A DNA stretch of 64,000 nt from Alphaproteobacteria bacterium (GTDB lineage Bacteria > Pseudomonadota > Alphaproteobacteria > Acetobacterales > Acetobacteraceae), in contig VGDL01000011.1 of NCBI GenBank assembly GCA_016869735.1, positions 1 to 64,000 of the forward strand, in the 5' to 3' direction. Shown piece after piece: positions 18,336-27,346 of the stretch (positions are counted from its first letter, which is position 1; every line of letters begins with the position of its first letter). A program made the translations under genes and the position numbers. The notes below the pieces were generated by a model. It ran no database searches and was not told the DNA's origin. It worked only from the letters and a program-made list of their open reading frames with translations.

Positions 18336-18919
18336 GGCGCGATCCAATCGGCGGTAAGGTTGCCCGCATCATCCCAGATGAAGCGCGCGCGTTGATGCCC
18401 GGCAGCAGCAAGCCAAAGCCATTCCAGCTTATGAAAAGCAATCACCACGGCAGCGAAATGGGGGCGGCCAATCTCGCTATGTTGTGGCGCGGCGGGAGGG
18501 ATCTGCACAATAGCGCCAGACCCATCCGGCGCAGCATAGCACATGCGGCTGCTGGAACGGCTGCCTTCCCAGGCAGCATCCGCCACCGCATCATCCAAAT
18601 GAAGCATCGCGCGCCCCGCCACGCGCAGCTGGATATGCAAGGCAGCATCATAGAAATGCATCATCACGCGCGGATCACACGCAATGCCGCGCGCCTTGTC
18701 GCTGCGGCGATCCGTATGGAAGCGCAGGCGGCGCGCTTCAGCATCAAAACCGCGCAGGACAATGGTGCGAAGGCTGGGCGCGCCAGTATCATCCAGGCTG
18801 GCAAGGGTTGGCGTATGGAAGGGGCTGCGCCGGTTGGGCACAGCATCAGCCAGCAGGCGAAAGGCTTCTTGCAGGCTTGCGTTCAAATCGTCTGCGAAGG
18901 CGGGGCGCGCGGGTTTCAT
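18332..18919 (-). CDS. pyridoxamine 5'-phosphate oxidase-like FMN-binding protein (Alr4036 type)
   Basis: A 195-residue split-barrel flavoprotein related to PNPOx. Visible are the early strand TLASLDDTGAPSLRTIVLRG, the FMN-phosphate region LRFHTDRRSDKAR, and VMMHFYDAALHIQLRV, followed by SEIGRPHFAAVVIAFHKLEWLWL-type C-terminal strands. It lacks the C-terminal RLHDR-type motif of true PdxH, so it is not expected to be the B6 biosynthetic enzyme. It overlaps by ATGA with both neighbours. Substrate and physiological reaction unknown; oxidative or reductive FMN chemistry is likely. Confidence 0.82.
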   Translation of the reverse strand: MKPARPAFADDLNASLQEAFRLLADAVPNRRSPFHTPTLASLDDTGAPSLRTIVLRGFDAEARRLRFHTDRRSDKARGIACDPRVMMHFYDAALHIQLRVAGRAMLHLDDAVADAAWEGSRSSSRMCYAAPDGSGAIVQIPPAAPQHSEIGRPHFAAVVIAFHKLEWLWLAAAGHQRARFIWDDAGNLTADWIAP

Positions 18920-19887
18920 GCCAGCACCCGGGCCGCGAGCGCCGCACCGCTATCCCAGGCCGCTTCTGCACGGCCACCGATGCAGCCATCACTGGCATAG
19001 CCAATGCGTACTGTATTATCCCAAAGGCATGGCTCACCCAAAGGCGCTTCCAGAAGCGAATAGCGCCAGCGATGCGCAACGGCCATGAAGGGCGCGGGCA
19101 AAGGCGCGGCGCTGAAACCTGCCAGCGCGGTCAATAATGGCGCGGCGATGTCTTCCGCCGACAATTCAAGATGTGCGCGCGTCCAGGCGGGCCCGGCCTG
19201 GATCACCCAGTTTTCCTGTGCGGCTTCGCGACCAGGCTTGGAGGAATCCCGCGCGGCCCAGCCAATCGCATGCGCTTCGGGGCGGAGTGTTTGCGGTAAA
19301 GGGAGCGGCGCGTTGAAAGCCGCCATTACCGTCCAGCACGGCGCGTAACGAATGGCGCCGAGCGCGTCATGCAAGCTTGGCGCGTTATGCCCCAGAACTT
19401 CCCGCGCTTGTATCGCCGGCATGGTCAGCAACACCGCCGCAAAAGGCCCGGCTTCTTCCGGCGCGCTAGCAGGCAAGGGCTCGCCTGGGCGCACCAGCCG
19501 CGCATCCCAATGGCGCAGCATCCAGGCGCCGGGGTGTCCGGTGATTTGCCCGACATGGCGTGAGGCAACCCAGGAAATGTCACCGAGCAAGGCGCGCGGC
19601 ACTGCAGACATGGAAGGCACACCAACGCGGCGCTGAGTATCCGGCCAGGGCGCGGTGCCGGCTTCTGCCAGGGCAGCGGCGAAACCCGCACCTTCGGCGC
19701 GTAGATATTGCGCGCCATGATCGAATTGCAGCTTGCGTCCTTCGGCTTCGATCCGCCGTGTCGCGAGGCGCCCGCCCGGGCCGCGGCCCTTGTCGAAAAT
19801 CTGCACCGCTTGACCGCGCGCAATCAGCGCACGCGCCGCCGATATGCCCGCAAGCCCAGCGCCGATAATGGCAACCGGCAGCGCCAT
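18916..19887 (-). CDS. FAD-dependent amine oxidase/renalase-like oxidoreductase
   Basis: A 323-residue Rossmann flavoprotein. It starts MALPVAIIGAGLAG, the FAD dinucleotide motif (residues 9-14), followed by the FDKGRGPGGRLATRR second FAD contact and FDHGAQYL, an arrangement typical of bacterial renalase-like NAD(P)/FAD oxidoreductases. The C-terminal region has IGYASDGCIGGRAEAAWDSG, the second FAD-binding segment. I chose ATG 19887, which forms a TGATG overlap with the upstream stop; a longer frame starting at 20004 would add 39 unrelated residues. Natural substrate not evident; bacterial renalases clear off-pathway dihydronicotinamides, one possible role. Confidence 0.85.
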   Translation of the reverse strand: MALPVAIIGAGLAGISAARALIARGQAVQIFDKGRGPGGRLATRRIEAEGRKLQFDHGAQYLRAEGAGFAAALAEAGTAPWPDTQRRVGVPSMSAVPRALLGDISWVASRHVGQITGHPGAWMLRHWDARLVRPGEPLPASAPEEAGPFAAVLLTMPAIQAREVLGHNAPSLHDALGAIRYAPCWTVMAAFNAPLPLPQTLRPEAHAIGWAARDSSKPGREAAQENWVIQAGPAWTRAHLELSAEDIAAPLLTALAGFSAAPLPAPFMAVAHRWRYSLLEAPLGEPCLWDNTVRIGYASDGCIGGRAEAAWDSGAALAARVLA

Positions 19888-20459
19888 CAGAAGCCACCCC
19901 CGGCAGCAAGCCAGGTCCGTTCCGCCGGGGTTGATTCCCGGCCCAACGCCGCATTGCGATGCGGAAAGTGCCCGAATTCCTGAATCACCACGCGATGCCG
20001 CCAAGCATAGTCAATCGCTCCATTTGGGCGGGCGTGATGCGGAATATCGCGCAAGCCTTCAAACAGCGCGACAGACAAATCCTGATCCGCCATGGCTTCG
20101 CTATGTTCAAAGGGCAGATAGACGAAAGGCTTTTCATAAGGGCCAAGTTGCACATCGAAGCCCTGTTCAAGCACAATCCTGCGCGCAATGGCGCGGGCAT
20201 GCGCGTCACTCGCAAAGGCTTCAGCATTGCCACGAAACAGGTTACGCGGGAATTGATCCAGCAGAATCAGCAGCGCAAGCGCGCCTTCCGGCTTGGCCGC
20301 CCAGGCATCAAACGCACCTTCCCGTGCCGGGCGGATCAGCGCGCCGAAACGCTCACGGATTTCCGCGTCGAAAGCATCGTTCTTCTGGAACCAGATCGCG
20401 CGATAGGTGTCGCGCCCTTCGGCATACCAGAAGGCGAGGATGGCTTCAGCATCGCTCAT
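19887..20459 (-). CDS. DUF924 family protein
   Basis: A 190-residue, mostly helical protein of the DUF924 family. The diagnostic segments are ILAFWYAEG near the start, the WFQKNDAFDAEIRERFG helix, ALLILLDQFPRNLFRG near residues 62-77, and the late FGHFPHRNAALGRES. The fold resembles TPR-like helical repeats, but no reaction is known. Its ATG overlaps the stop of the large FAD/Fe-S dehydrogenase (ATGA, 20456-20459), and its stop overlaps the start of the renalase-like gene (TGATG). Confidence 0.88.
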   Translation of the reverse strand: MSDAEAILAFWYAEGRDTYRAIWFQKNDAFDAEIRERFGALIRPAREGAFDAWAAKPEGALALLILLDQFPRNLFRGNAEAFASDAHARAIARRIVLEQGFDVQLGPYEKPFVYLPFEHSEAMADQDLSVALFEGLRDIPHHARPNGAIDYAWRHRVVIQEFGHFPHRNAALGRESTPAERTWLAAGGGF

Positions 20460-23371
20460 GACAAGGCGCGGTCCAACAGCCGCACGGAATGGATCGCCTC
20501 TCGCCCGCCCAAATCACCGATTTGGTGCCGGCAGGATGTGCCATCAGCGATGATGAAATCATGGGCGGCAGCAGCGCGCACCGCCGGCAGTAGCGACAAT
20601 TCCGCCATGGCCTTGGATGCTTCAAGGCTTTCCGCCTGATAACCAAAGGCCCCCGCCATGCCGCAGCAGGAGGACGTGATGGGCTTCACATTCAGCCCAG
20701 GAATGCGCTTCAACAGCGCGACCGCTGCCGGAAAGGCGCCAAATGCCTTTTGGTGGCAATGGCCATGGATATGCACAGTTGCTTCCACTGGCTTGAAGGC
20801 AAGTGCTGGCTTGTCGTGTTCCAGCAATTCACTCAGCAGCAAGGCGCGCTTGGCCAAGGCGCGGCTTTCTTCGCCCGGCAGCAGCACGAGGAATTCATCG
20901 CGCAAGGTGGTCAGCGAAGAAGGTTCAATGCCAACCACCGGGGATGCGAAGGGCTGCAATGCCGCGATCACCCGCTTTGCCTCAGCCCGCGCTTCTTCCA
21001 CCATCCCGGCAGCCAGCAGCGTGCGGCCTTCATCAAGCGGGCGCATACCACGTGGCGGCCGCGCCACGGCGGGATCATAACCCGCCGCACGCAACACGCG
21101 GATGGCGGCGCGCAGATTTTCCGGCTCAAAATACCGGTTGAAGGCATCGGGCAGCAGGATCACTTCGCCTGCCCTGCCATCCGGCGCACGTAATTCCCAA
21201 TCATGAAAAACATCACCGCGAAAACGCGGCAGCGGCCTGTCTGCCGCCAGACCAAGCATGCTTTGTGTCAGCGCGGGCAGGCCAGGGATCATATCGCGCA
21301 GATTGAACAGAATGGGCGCCATGGAAGCGAAGCGCGCAATGCGTGGCAGGCGCGCGATCAGGCGTTCACGCAAGGGCACGCCATGGCGCTTGGCGCGCGC
21401 GGCCAAAGCCTCGATCTTCATGCGCGCCATATCCACGCCGGTTGGGCATTCACGCTTGCAGCCCTTACAGGAAACGCAAAGCGCCATGGCGGCGGCCACT
21501 TCATCCCCCGCCAGCGCATCCGGCCCCAATTGGCCCGTGAGTGCCAGGCGCAGCGTATTGGCGCGCCCGCGCGTCAAGTGCTGTTCATCGCGCGTTGCGC
21601 GATAGGATGGGCACATGACATTGGCATCAAACTTCCGGCAGGTGCCGTTGTTGTTGCACATCTCCACCGCGCTCAGCAGACCGCCAAGCGGGCCGGGATA
21701 TTCGGACCAATCCAGCGCCGGCGTAACCGCCGCATCCGCTGCATAATCCGGCCCGTAACGAAACAGGCTGCGATCATCCATGCGCGGCGGGCGCGTGATG
21801 CGATTGGGGTTCAGCAAACCCCGCGGGTCAAACGCGTCCTTCACTTCCTCAAAAGCCGTGACGATGCGATCCCCAAACATCGAGCGATGGAATTCAGACC
21901 GTACAATGCCATCACCATGTTCGCCGGAATGGCTGCCCTTGTATTCCCGCACCAGCGCGAAGCATTCCTCGGCAATGGCGCGCATTTTCGCAACTTCCGC
22001 GCCATCCTTCATGTTCAGCACGGGGCGCACATGCAGGCAGCCCACGGATGCATGCGCATACCAGGTGCCCTTGGTGCCGTGCTTGGCGAAAACCTCATTC
22101 AGCCTTTCGGTGTAATCGGCCAGATCATCCAAACCCACCGCACAATCTTCAATGAAGGACACCGGCTTCCCGTCCCCCTTCATGGACATCATGATATTGA
22201 GGCCAGCTTCACGCACCTCAGCAATCGCAGCCTGAAAGCCGGCATCGGTCGCGCGCACCACCTGGCCGGGATGGCCAAGATCCGCCATCATTTCTTCCAG
22301 CCGCGCCAAATCACGCTGCAGCGGGCCATCTTCTTGGCCGTGGAATTCCACGATCAACAGGCTATCCGGTTCGCCGATCAGCATCTTGTCAATCGTTGCG
22401 CGATAGATCGGGATGGAACGCCCCAGATCAATCATGGTGCGATCCACCAATTCCACCGCTTCCGGCATCAGCGAAACCAGATGCTTCGAAGCTTCCATCG
22501 CCTTGCGGAAGCTCGGGAATTGGCAAATCCCCAAAACCTTGCGCGGCTTGATCGGCCACAGCTTCAAATCGAGCGCCGCCGAGAAAGCCAAGGTGCCTTC
22601 CGATCCCACCAGCAGCCGCACCAGATTGCCGCGCCCCGCCGCCCGCGCCGCCGGCGTGAGCGCTTCGATATTATAGCCACCCACACGGCGCAGCTGTTCG
22701 GGGAAGCGCGCGGCGATTTCCTCAGCCTCCCGCGCGCCAAGCGCCCGCAGGCGCTGGATCAGATCGGCAATGCCGCCCGGCACTTCGGCGCCCAAATTAT
22801 CGGGCAGATCGCCAAAGCGAAACCGCGTTCCATCAGCCAGCAGCGCATCAATCGCCAGCACATTATCGGCCATCAGCCCGTAGCGGATGGATTTCGATCC
22901 GCAGGAATTATTCCCCGCCATGCCGCCAATGGTGCAGCGCTGCCAGGTGGAAGGGTCGACCGGATAGAACAGCCCATGCGCCTTCAGCGCATCATTCAGC
23001 GCACCGAGCGTAATGCCCGGTTCCACCCGCGCCACGCCCGCCTTGGCATCAACCTCCAACACGCGCCTCAGGTATTTGGTGCAATCCAGCACCAAAGCGC
23101 GGTTGACGGTCTGCCCGCATTGGCTGGTGCCGCCGCCCCTTGGTAGGATCGGCACGCCTTCTTCCCGACAAATCGCCAAAGCCGCTTCGACATCGGCCAG
23201 CGAGCGCGGCACCACCACGCCAATCGGTTCCTGCTGATAGATGGAGGCATCAGTGGCATAGCGGCCACGATCCGCGGGGCGGAACAGCACCTCGGCGCGC
23301 GTCTCCCGCCCCAGCCGGGCGGCCAGGCGGGTGTCTCCGGGGGTGATGCGGCCAGGGGGCAGGGCATTCAT
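20456..23371 (-). CDS. FAD-binding and (Fe-S)-binding oxidoreductase (YdiJ / D-2-hydroxyacid dehydrogenase type)
   Basis: Large two-domain dehydrogenase of 971 residues, comparable to E. coli YdiJ. The N-terminal FAD-linked half (about 1-540) is of the vanillyl-alcohol oxidase type, with VVVPRSLADVEAAL, LPRGGGTSQCGQ and GGMAGNNSCGSKS. The C-terminal half holds ferredoxin-like cysteine clusters, CNNNGTCRKFDANVMCPSY near 572 and CVSCKGCKRECPTGVD near 635, and a CCG-type motif SSCCGMAGAFG. Such enzymes oxidise D-2-hydroxyacids (2-hydroxyglutarate, lactate or glycolate) and pass electrons to a carrier. It is the first gene of the minus-strand operon, 91 bases from the divergent aminotransferase gene. 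The exact substrate is not decidable here. Confidence 0.9.
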   Translation of the reverse strand: MNALPPGRITPGDTRLAARLGRETRAEVLFRPADRGRYATDASIYQQEPIGVVVPRSLADVEAALAICREEGVPILPRGGGTSQCGQTVNRALVLDCTKYLRRVLEVDAKAGVARVEPGITLGALNDALKAHGLFYPVDPSTWQRCTIGGMAGNNSCGSKSIRYGLMADNVLAIDALLADGTRFRFGDLPDNLGAEVPGGIADLIQRLRALGAREAEEIAARFPEQLRRVGGYNIEALTPAARAAGRGNLVRLLVGSEGTLAFSAALDLKLWPIKPRKVLGICQFPSFRKAMEASKHLVSLMPEAVELVDRTMIDLGRSIPIYRATIDKMLIGEPDSLLIVEFHGQEDGPLQRDLARLEEMMADLGHPGQVVRATDAGFQAAIAEVREAGLNIMMSMKGDGKPVSFIEDCAVGLDDLADYTERLNEVFAKHGTKGTWYAHASVGCLHVRPVLNMKDGAEVAKMRAIAEECFALVREYKGSHSGEHGDGIVRSEFHRSMFGDRIVTAFEEVKDAFDPRGLLNPNRITRPPRMDDRSLFRYGPDYAADAAVTPALDWSEYPGPLGGLLSAVEMCNNNGTCRKFDANVMCPSYRATRDEQHLTRGRANTLRLALTGQLGPDALAGDEVAAAMALCVSCKGCKRECPTGVDMARMKIEALAARAKRHGVPLRERLIARLPRIARFASMAPILFNLRDMIPGLPALTQSMLGLAADRPLPRFRGDVFHDWELRAPDGRAGEVILLPDAFNRYFEPENLRAAIRVLRAAGYDPAVARPPRGMRPLDEGRTLLAAGMVEEARAEAKRVIAALQPFASPVVGIEPSSLTTLRDEFLVLLPGEESRALAKRALLLSELLEHDKPALAFKPVEATVHIHGHCHQKAFGAFPAAVALLKRIPGLNVKPITSSCCGMAGAFGYQAESLEASKAMAELSLLPAVRAAAAHDFIIADGTSCRHQIGDLGGREAIHSVRLLDRALS

Positions 23372-23462
23372 GCGGGGTGGTCCTGAAACTTCTTATGCGG
23401 AATTGGTCTTGGCACGGATGGGGGGTTTCGCCCATGTAGGGGCCACAAACAAGGATTCCATC

Positions 23463-24647
23463 ATGGCTTACTTCCAATCCAAGCCCACCGCCGGGCGCCA
23501 TTTCCTGCAAATCCCGGGGCCGAGCAATGTGCCGGACCGCGTGCTGCGCGCGATGGACAACCCCACCATGGACCATCGCGGGCCGGATTTTGGCATCTTC
23601 GGCAAGGGGGTGCTTGAGAAAATCCGCCATGTTTTCAAGACCAAAGGCCCGGTGGTGATCTACCCCGCCAGCGGGACTGGCGCCTGGGAAGCCGCTTTGG
23701 CCAATACGCTGTCGCCCGGCGACCGGGTGCTGATGTGCGAAACGGGCTGGTTCGCGCATCTTTGGCATGAAATGGCGTCCCGCCTTGGGATCGTGACCGA
23801 TTACGTGCGGACCGATTGGCGGCGCGGCGCGGATGTGGAAGCGATTGAAGCGCGGCTGCGCGAAGACAAGGCCCACACCATCAAGGCCGTGGCCGTAGTT
23901 CATAATGAAACCAGCACGGGTGCCACTTCCCGCATTGCCGAAGTGCGCCGCGCCATGGATGCTGCCGGCCACCCTGCCCTTTTGTTGGTGGACACCATTT
24001 CCTCACTCGGGTCCATGGATTACCGGCATGATGAATGGGGCGTGGATGTCACCGTATCGGGCTCACAAAAGGGGCTGATGCTGCCGCCGGGGCTGTCCTT
24101 CAACGCGATCAGCGCCAAGGCGCTGAAGGCGAGTGAAACGGCGAAGCTGCCGCGCAGCTTTTGGGATTGGCAGCCGATGATCGCCTCCAACGCGACAGGC
24201 TATTTCCCCTATACACCCGCGACCAATCTTTTGTACGGGCTGGATACGGCGGTAGATATGCTGCTGGAAGAAGGGCTGGATAACGTCTTTGCCCGGCATG
24301 ATCGCCACGCGGAAGCCGCGCGCCGCTGCGTGCGCCATTGGGGCTTTGAGATTCAATGCGCCGATCCGCGGCATTATTCATCGGTGCTGACAGCGGTGCG
24401 CCTGCCGGAAGGCCATAGCGCCAATGCGCTGCGCGCCACCATCCTGGAACGCTTCAACATGAGCCTGGGTAACGGTTTGGGCCAGTTGAATGACCGCGTA
24501 TTCCGCATTGGCCATTTGGGCGATTTCGGTGACCTGCAACTGACCGGCACGCTCAGCGGTGTTGAGATGGGGCTGCGCGCCGCGGGCATTCCGCATCAAT
24601 CCGGCGGCGTGCAGGCGGCGATGGATTATCTCAGCGGGAATGCATGA
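23463..24647 (+). CDS. serine-glyoxylate-type aminotransferase (class V)
   Basis: PLP-dependent fold-type I aminotransferase, 394 residues, of the alanine/serine-glyoxylate group. The N-terminal LQIPGPSNVPDRVLRAMDNP and YPASGTGAWEAALAN are characteristic. Asp in LLLVDTISSLGSMDY near 178 contacts PLP, and the Schiff-base lysine is Lys203 in SGSQKGLMLPPG. It would convert L-serine plus glyoxylate to hydroxypyruvate plus glycine, or a related reaction. ATG 23463 matches the family N-terminus; an in-frame start at 23331 would overlap the divergent dehydrogenase. The neighbouring 2-hydroxyacid dehydrogenase suggests linked glyoxylate metabolism, but that is inference. Confidence 0.9.
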   Translation: MAYFQSKPTAGRHFLQIPGPSNVPDRVLRAMDNPTMDHRGPDFGIFGKGVLEKIRHVFKTKGPVVIYPASGTGAWEAALANTLSPGDRVLMCETGWFAHLWHEMASRLGIVTDYVRTDWRRGADVEAIEARLREDKAHTIKAVAVVHNETSTGATSRIAEVRRAMDAAGHPALLLVDTISSLGSMDYRHDEWGVDVTVSGSQKGLMLPPGLSFNAISAKALKASETAKLPRSFWDWQPMIASNATGYFPYTPATNLLYGLDTAVDMLLEEGLDNVFARHDRHAEAARRCVRHWGFEIQCADPRHYSSVLTAVRLPEGHSANALRATILERFNMSLGNGLGQLNDRVFRIGHLGDFGDLQLTGTLSGVEMGLRAAGIPHQSGGVQAAMDYLSGNA

Positions 24648-24680
24648 GGCAAATGGCGGTGCGGCGGTTGAGGTAACGCC

Positions 24681-25082
24681 TCAAAACGCCGCGCAGCCAG
24701 CGCGAAACACCGTCAGCACCGATTCCTGCGCGAAGCGCGCCTTCCAGGCCGCGGTTACAGGGGCAAGGCGGGCGGAAGCCGCCGCCTGATCCTGCCCCGG
24801 CAGCACGAGCAACAGAATCTTGCTGCCTTCCCGGCTGACCCGCCCGCCCGCATTCAGCCATTGCCCGGCCCCATCCAGCACGGTCAGGCCATCGGGGAAG
24901 GCGGGCGTCACCACCTCAGTCATGAAGCGCGCCCATTCTGCGTCGGTCACGGGCGCGCGGCCCTTCACATTCCGCCCAAAATAGGCTTCCGCAATTGTCG
25001 CCGAGCCTGCGCCCATGGAGCAGGGTTCCGGCGCGGCGGCGCAGCCTGCCAGCAGCAATAAGGCGCCAAGCGCTGCCTTCAC
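24681..25082 (-). CDS. DUF3574 lipoprotein
   Basis: A 133-residue probable lipoprotein: positive start MKAALG, hydrophobic core and lipobox LAGC with Cys14 as the lipidated residue. The mature part matches DUF3574, with AYFGRNVKG, VTDAEWARFM, FPDGLTVLDGAGQWLNAGG and a run of hydrophobic residues ILLLVLPG. Function of the family is unknown. Its ATG overlaps the stop of the flippase-like gene (25079-25082), so it is the last gene of a coupled envelope cassette. The fold may be a dimeric alpha-beta barrel, judging from the FPDGLTVLDG pattern. Confidence 0.8.
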   Translation of the reverse strand: MKAALGALLLLAGCAAAPEPCSMGAGSATIAEAYFGRNVKGRAPVTDAEWARFMTEVVTPAFPDGLTVLDGAGQWLNAGGRVSREGSKILLLVLPGQDQAAASARLAPVTAAWKARFAQESVLTVFRAGCAAF

Positions 25083-25429
25083 GCCGTGGTCGCCAGCAGC
25101 GCGACGCCCGCCGCAATCAACGCAATGGCAGCGATTTTCTGCAAGCCCATGGTTTCACCAAAGACAGACCAGCCAATCACCGCAATTGCGATATAGGATG
25201 CCGCTGTGCAAGGTAGCGCGACACTCATGGGGATGCGACGCAAGGCGATGATGTAGAGCAGCGCCGCGCCGCCGTAACACACCAGCCCCACCATGGTTGG
25301 TAGGCGAAACAACTGATCAAAAAACCCGCCCTCGGAAGCGACAGAACTTGCCGCGCCGGATTTCAGCAAAACCTGCCCGATCAAGGACGTGCTGATCGCC
25401 GCTGCCAGCACCAGCCAATAGACCGTCAT
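25079..25429 (-). CDS. small four-helix EamA/SMR-like membrane protein (ArnE-like flippase subunit)
   Basis: Membrane protein of 116 residues with four predicted helices. The first helix bears Ser/Gln in SLIGQVLLKSGA, as in ArnE/ArnF-type undecaprenyl-phosphate sugar flippases and SMR proteins; the last helices read SYIAIAVIGWSVFGE and IAAIALIAAGVALL. It directly follows an ArnC/GtrB-type glycosyltransferase with an ATGA overlap, which favours flipping of an undecaprenyl-phosphate-linked sugar over drug efflux. Only one small subunit is present, so it would work as a homodimer. Confidence 0.75.
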   Translation of the reverse strand: MTVYWLVLAAAISTSLIGQVLLKSGAASSVASEGGFFDQLFRLPTMVGLVCYGGAALLYIIALRRIPMSVALPCTAASYIAIAVIGWSVFGETMGLQKIAAIALIAAGVALLATTA

Positions 25430-26397
25430 GGCAGGCGCCCTTCATCGCGCGCCGGCAGAACCTCTCGCACCACGCCTTGCGGCTTGCCATTGGCGGACAT
25501 GAAGGATCGCCCGACATATTCGCCAAGCACGCCAAGGATCAGGAATTGCACGCCCGCAATCAGCAGCGTGACTGTCATCAATGACGCCCAACCCGAAGGC
25601 GTGTGCCCCATCAGCCCTTCAATCACCACATAGAGCGCGGCCATCAGCCCGAGTACACCCATGCCCGCACCGGCGATAATTGCCATCCGCAACGGCAGCA
25701 CCGAAAAATTCGTCGCCAAGTTCATCCAAAGCCGGATCAGGCGACGCATGGTGTAGTTGGAACGCCCCTCGGCGCGCGCGAAATGCTTCACCTCAATAGA
25801 ATCAAGCCGCTGCGTCACCTGCATCAGCAGGCCATCGACGTAAGGATAGGGCCCGCGATACTTCACCACTTCCGAAACCGCGAGTGCCGACATGCAGCGG
25901 AAGGATGACAGATAAAGCCCCTTCGGCTTATCCATCAATTGATCCGCGACCCAATTGGCGAAGGCGCTGCCCAGATTGCGCCAGCCTTCATGTTCCTTCA
26001 CGGCATAGCGCGTATAGACCACATCGAAATTGCCCAGGCGCGCATGATCATAAAGCCGGATCACCTCTTCAGGCGGGTTCTGCAAATCATCATCCATGGT
26101 GATCACGTAAGCGCCGCGCGCATGGCGCAGCCCTGTCATGACCGCATTATGCTCCCCGAAATTGCGCGCATGTTCAATGTAAGTCAGCGGGACCGTCGCG
26201 CTTTGCTGCAAGGCACGGCAGACATCGCCGGAATTATCCGGGCTGCCATCATTCACCAGCACAATTTCAATGCCGCCTTCGGGTGTGAGGACCGAAAGTG
26301 CCTCCACCAGCGCACCCACCGTGGCCGCGCCGCGATAGACCGGCACCACAATGGAAAGACCGACGGGATATTCCTTGCCGGCCGATATCAGGGACAT
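25426..26397 (-). CDS. family 2 glycosyltransferase, ArnC/GtrB-like
   Basis: Polyisoprenyl-phosphate glycosyltransferase of 323 residues. The catalytic GT2 domain has LSIVVPVYRG, LVNDGSPDNS near 48, the metal-binding MDDDLQNPPEEV near 100, and RNFGEHNAVMTGL. Two transmembrane helices near 235-290 anchor it, as in GtrB and ArnC. It should load a sugar onto undecaprenyl phosphate on the inner face of the membrane. ATG 26397 has GGAGAG upstream and lies 16 bases after the methyltransferase stop; a longer frame from 26430 is possible. It overlaps the small flippase gene by ATGA. Donor sugar unknown. Confidence 0.88.
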   Translation of the reverse strand: MSLISAGKEYPVGLSIVVPVYRGAATVGALVEALSVLTPEGGIEIVLVNDGSPDNSGDVCRALQQSATVPLTYIEHARNFGEHNAVMTGLRHARGAYVITMDDDLQNPPEEVIRLYDHARLGNFDVVYTRYAVKEHEGWRNLGSAFANWVADQLMDKPKGLYLSSFRCMSALAVSEVVKYRGPYPYVDGLLMQVTQRLDSIEVKHFARAEGRSNYTMRRLIRLWMNLATNFSVLPLRMAIIAGAGMGVLGLMAALYVVIEGLMGHTPSGWASLMTVTLLIAGVQFLILGVLGEYVGRSFMSANGKPQGVVREVLPARDEGRLP

Positions 26398-26413
26398 GCA
26401 CTTCTCTCCATTT

Positions 26414-27181
26414 TCAGGGCCGCGTCGCAATCACCAGGACCGAACCGCCCGCAGGGTAGCGAAGGCCAATCCGGGCCAGGGCGGCTTCCAGCCCCGTTAC
26501 CGCGTAAAGCATGGCATCCAACCATGGCGGGAAGGGGGCGACATCGCTTTTGGCCTGATCATCCGATTTCAGAATTTTCCGTTGCAGCACCATGAGCGGC
26601 AGCAGCAGCGCATTCCAATAGCGGGTTTCTATGGCGGTGAAGCCGGCATCCGTCAGCAGCGCGCGGGCCTGATCTGCCGTGAAGCGCCGCGCATTATGCA
26701 CGCGGATATCATGGGCCGAGTGCAACCATTCAAAGGCCGGGAGGTTCAGCACCAAAGCGCCACCTGGCTTCAGCACGCGGCGAAATTCCGCCAAAGCCTG
26801 GCCCGGTTCCACGGCGCGGTGGCAGAGCACATCAAGGCTGACCATCGCACCAAAGCTGGCATCGGCGAAGGGCAGGTGATTGGCATCGCCCCCGGTGGTC
26901 AGCGCGCCGGATTTGGCGGCAGCGCGCCGCGCGGCTTCCGGGTTGAAATCCAGCCCAACCAAGGCGCGGCCCAGCGTACCAGCCAGCCGCTGGAGTAGCC
27001 CACCTGTGCCGCAGCCAGCATCCAGCAACGCCCCGGGCGCGCCAGGGCGGCGTTGCAGAGCTTGGAGGGCGCGCAGGTGCAGCGCGCGGTACCACCACAT
27101 GCGCTGCTCCACCGCATCCATCAGATCATATTCGGCGGCTTCCACAGAGGCGTTTTTCGCATTGCCGCAGGGCAGGAACAA
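26414..27181 (-). CDS. class I SAM-dependent methyltransferase
   Basis: A 255-residue methyltransferase with motif I LLDAGCGTGGLLQRL near residues 52-66, an acidic second strand VGLDFNPEA, motif ANHLPFADASFGAMVSLD near 105, and GGALVLNLPAFEWL. Such proteins in glycan clusters often modify lipid-linked sugars, but this branch is broad. TTG 27181 is the listed start; GTG at 27145, just before EAAEYDLMDAV where similarity seems to begin, is a good alternative. It is the first gene of the four-gene minus-strand cassette. Confidence 0.82.
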   Translation of the reverse strand: MFLPCGNAKNASVEAAEYDLMDAVEQRMWWYRALHLRALQALQRRPGAPGALLDAGCGTGGLLQRLAGTLGRALVGLDFNPEAARRAAAKSGALTTGGDANHLPFADASFGAMVSLDVLCHRAVEPGQALAEFRRVLKPGGALVLNLPAFEWLHSAHDIRVHNARRFTADQARALLTDAGFTAIETRYWNALLLPLMVLQRKILKSDDQAKSDVAPFPPWLDAMLYAVTGLEAALARIGLRYPAGGSVLVIATRP

Positions 27182-27346
27182 GGCGCGGCGCGCTTAAGCC
27201 TGCCTTATTTCGCTTGCATAGACCCCTTTGTCAGCAGACACTGTGCCCAACAAGCATGCAATCGCCATCACCCTTGCCCGCGCTGCACCGCGCGGCTGCC
27301 CTTGCCGGGGCCTTGCCAGACCAAGCCGCTAGAAGCCGCCTTCCGC

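Noticed and set aside
21203-23146. 647-codon frame antisense to the FAD/Fe-S dehydrogenase
   Set aside because: The translation is His/Arg/Gln-rich, typical of an antisense shadow, while the minus-strand frame has clear FAD and Fe-S motifs.
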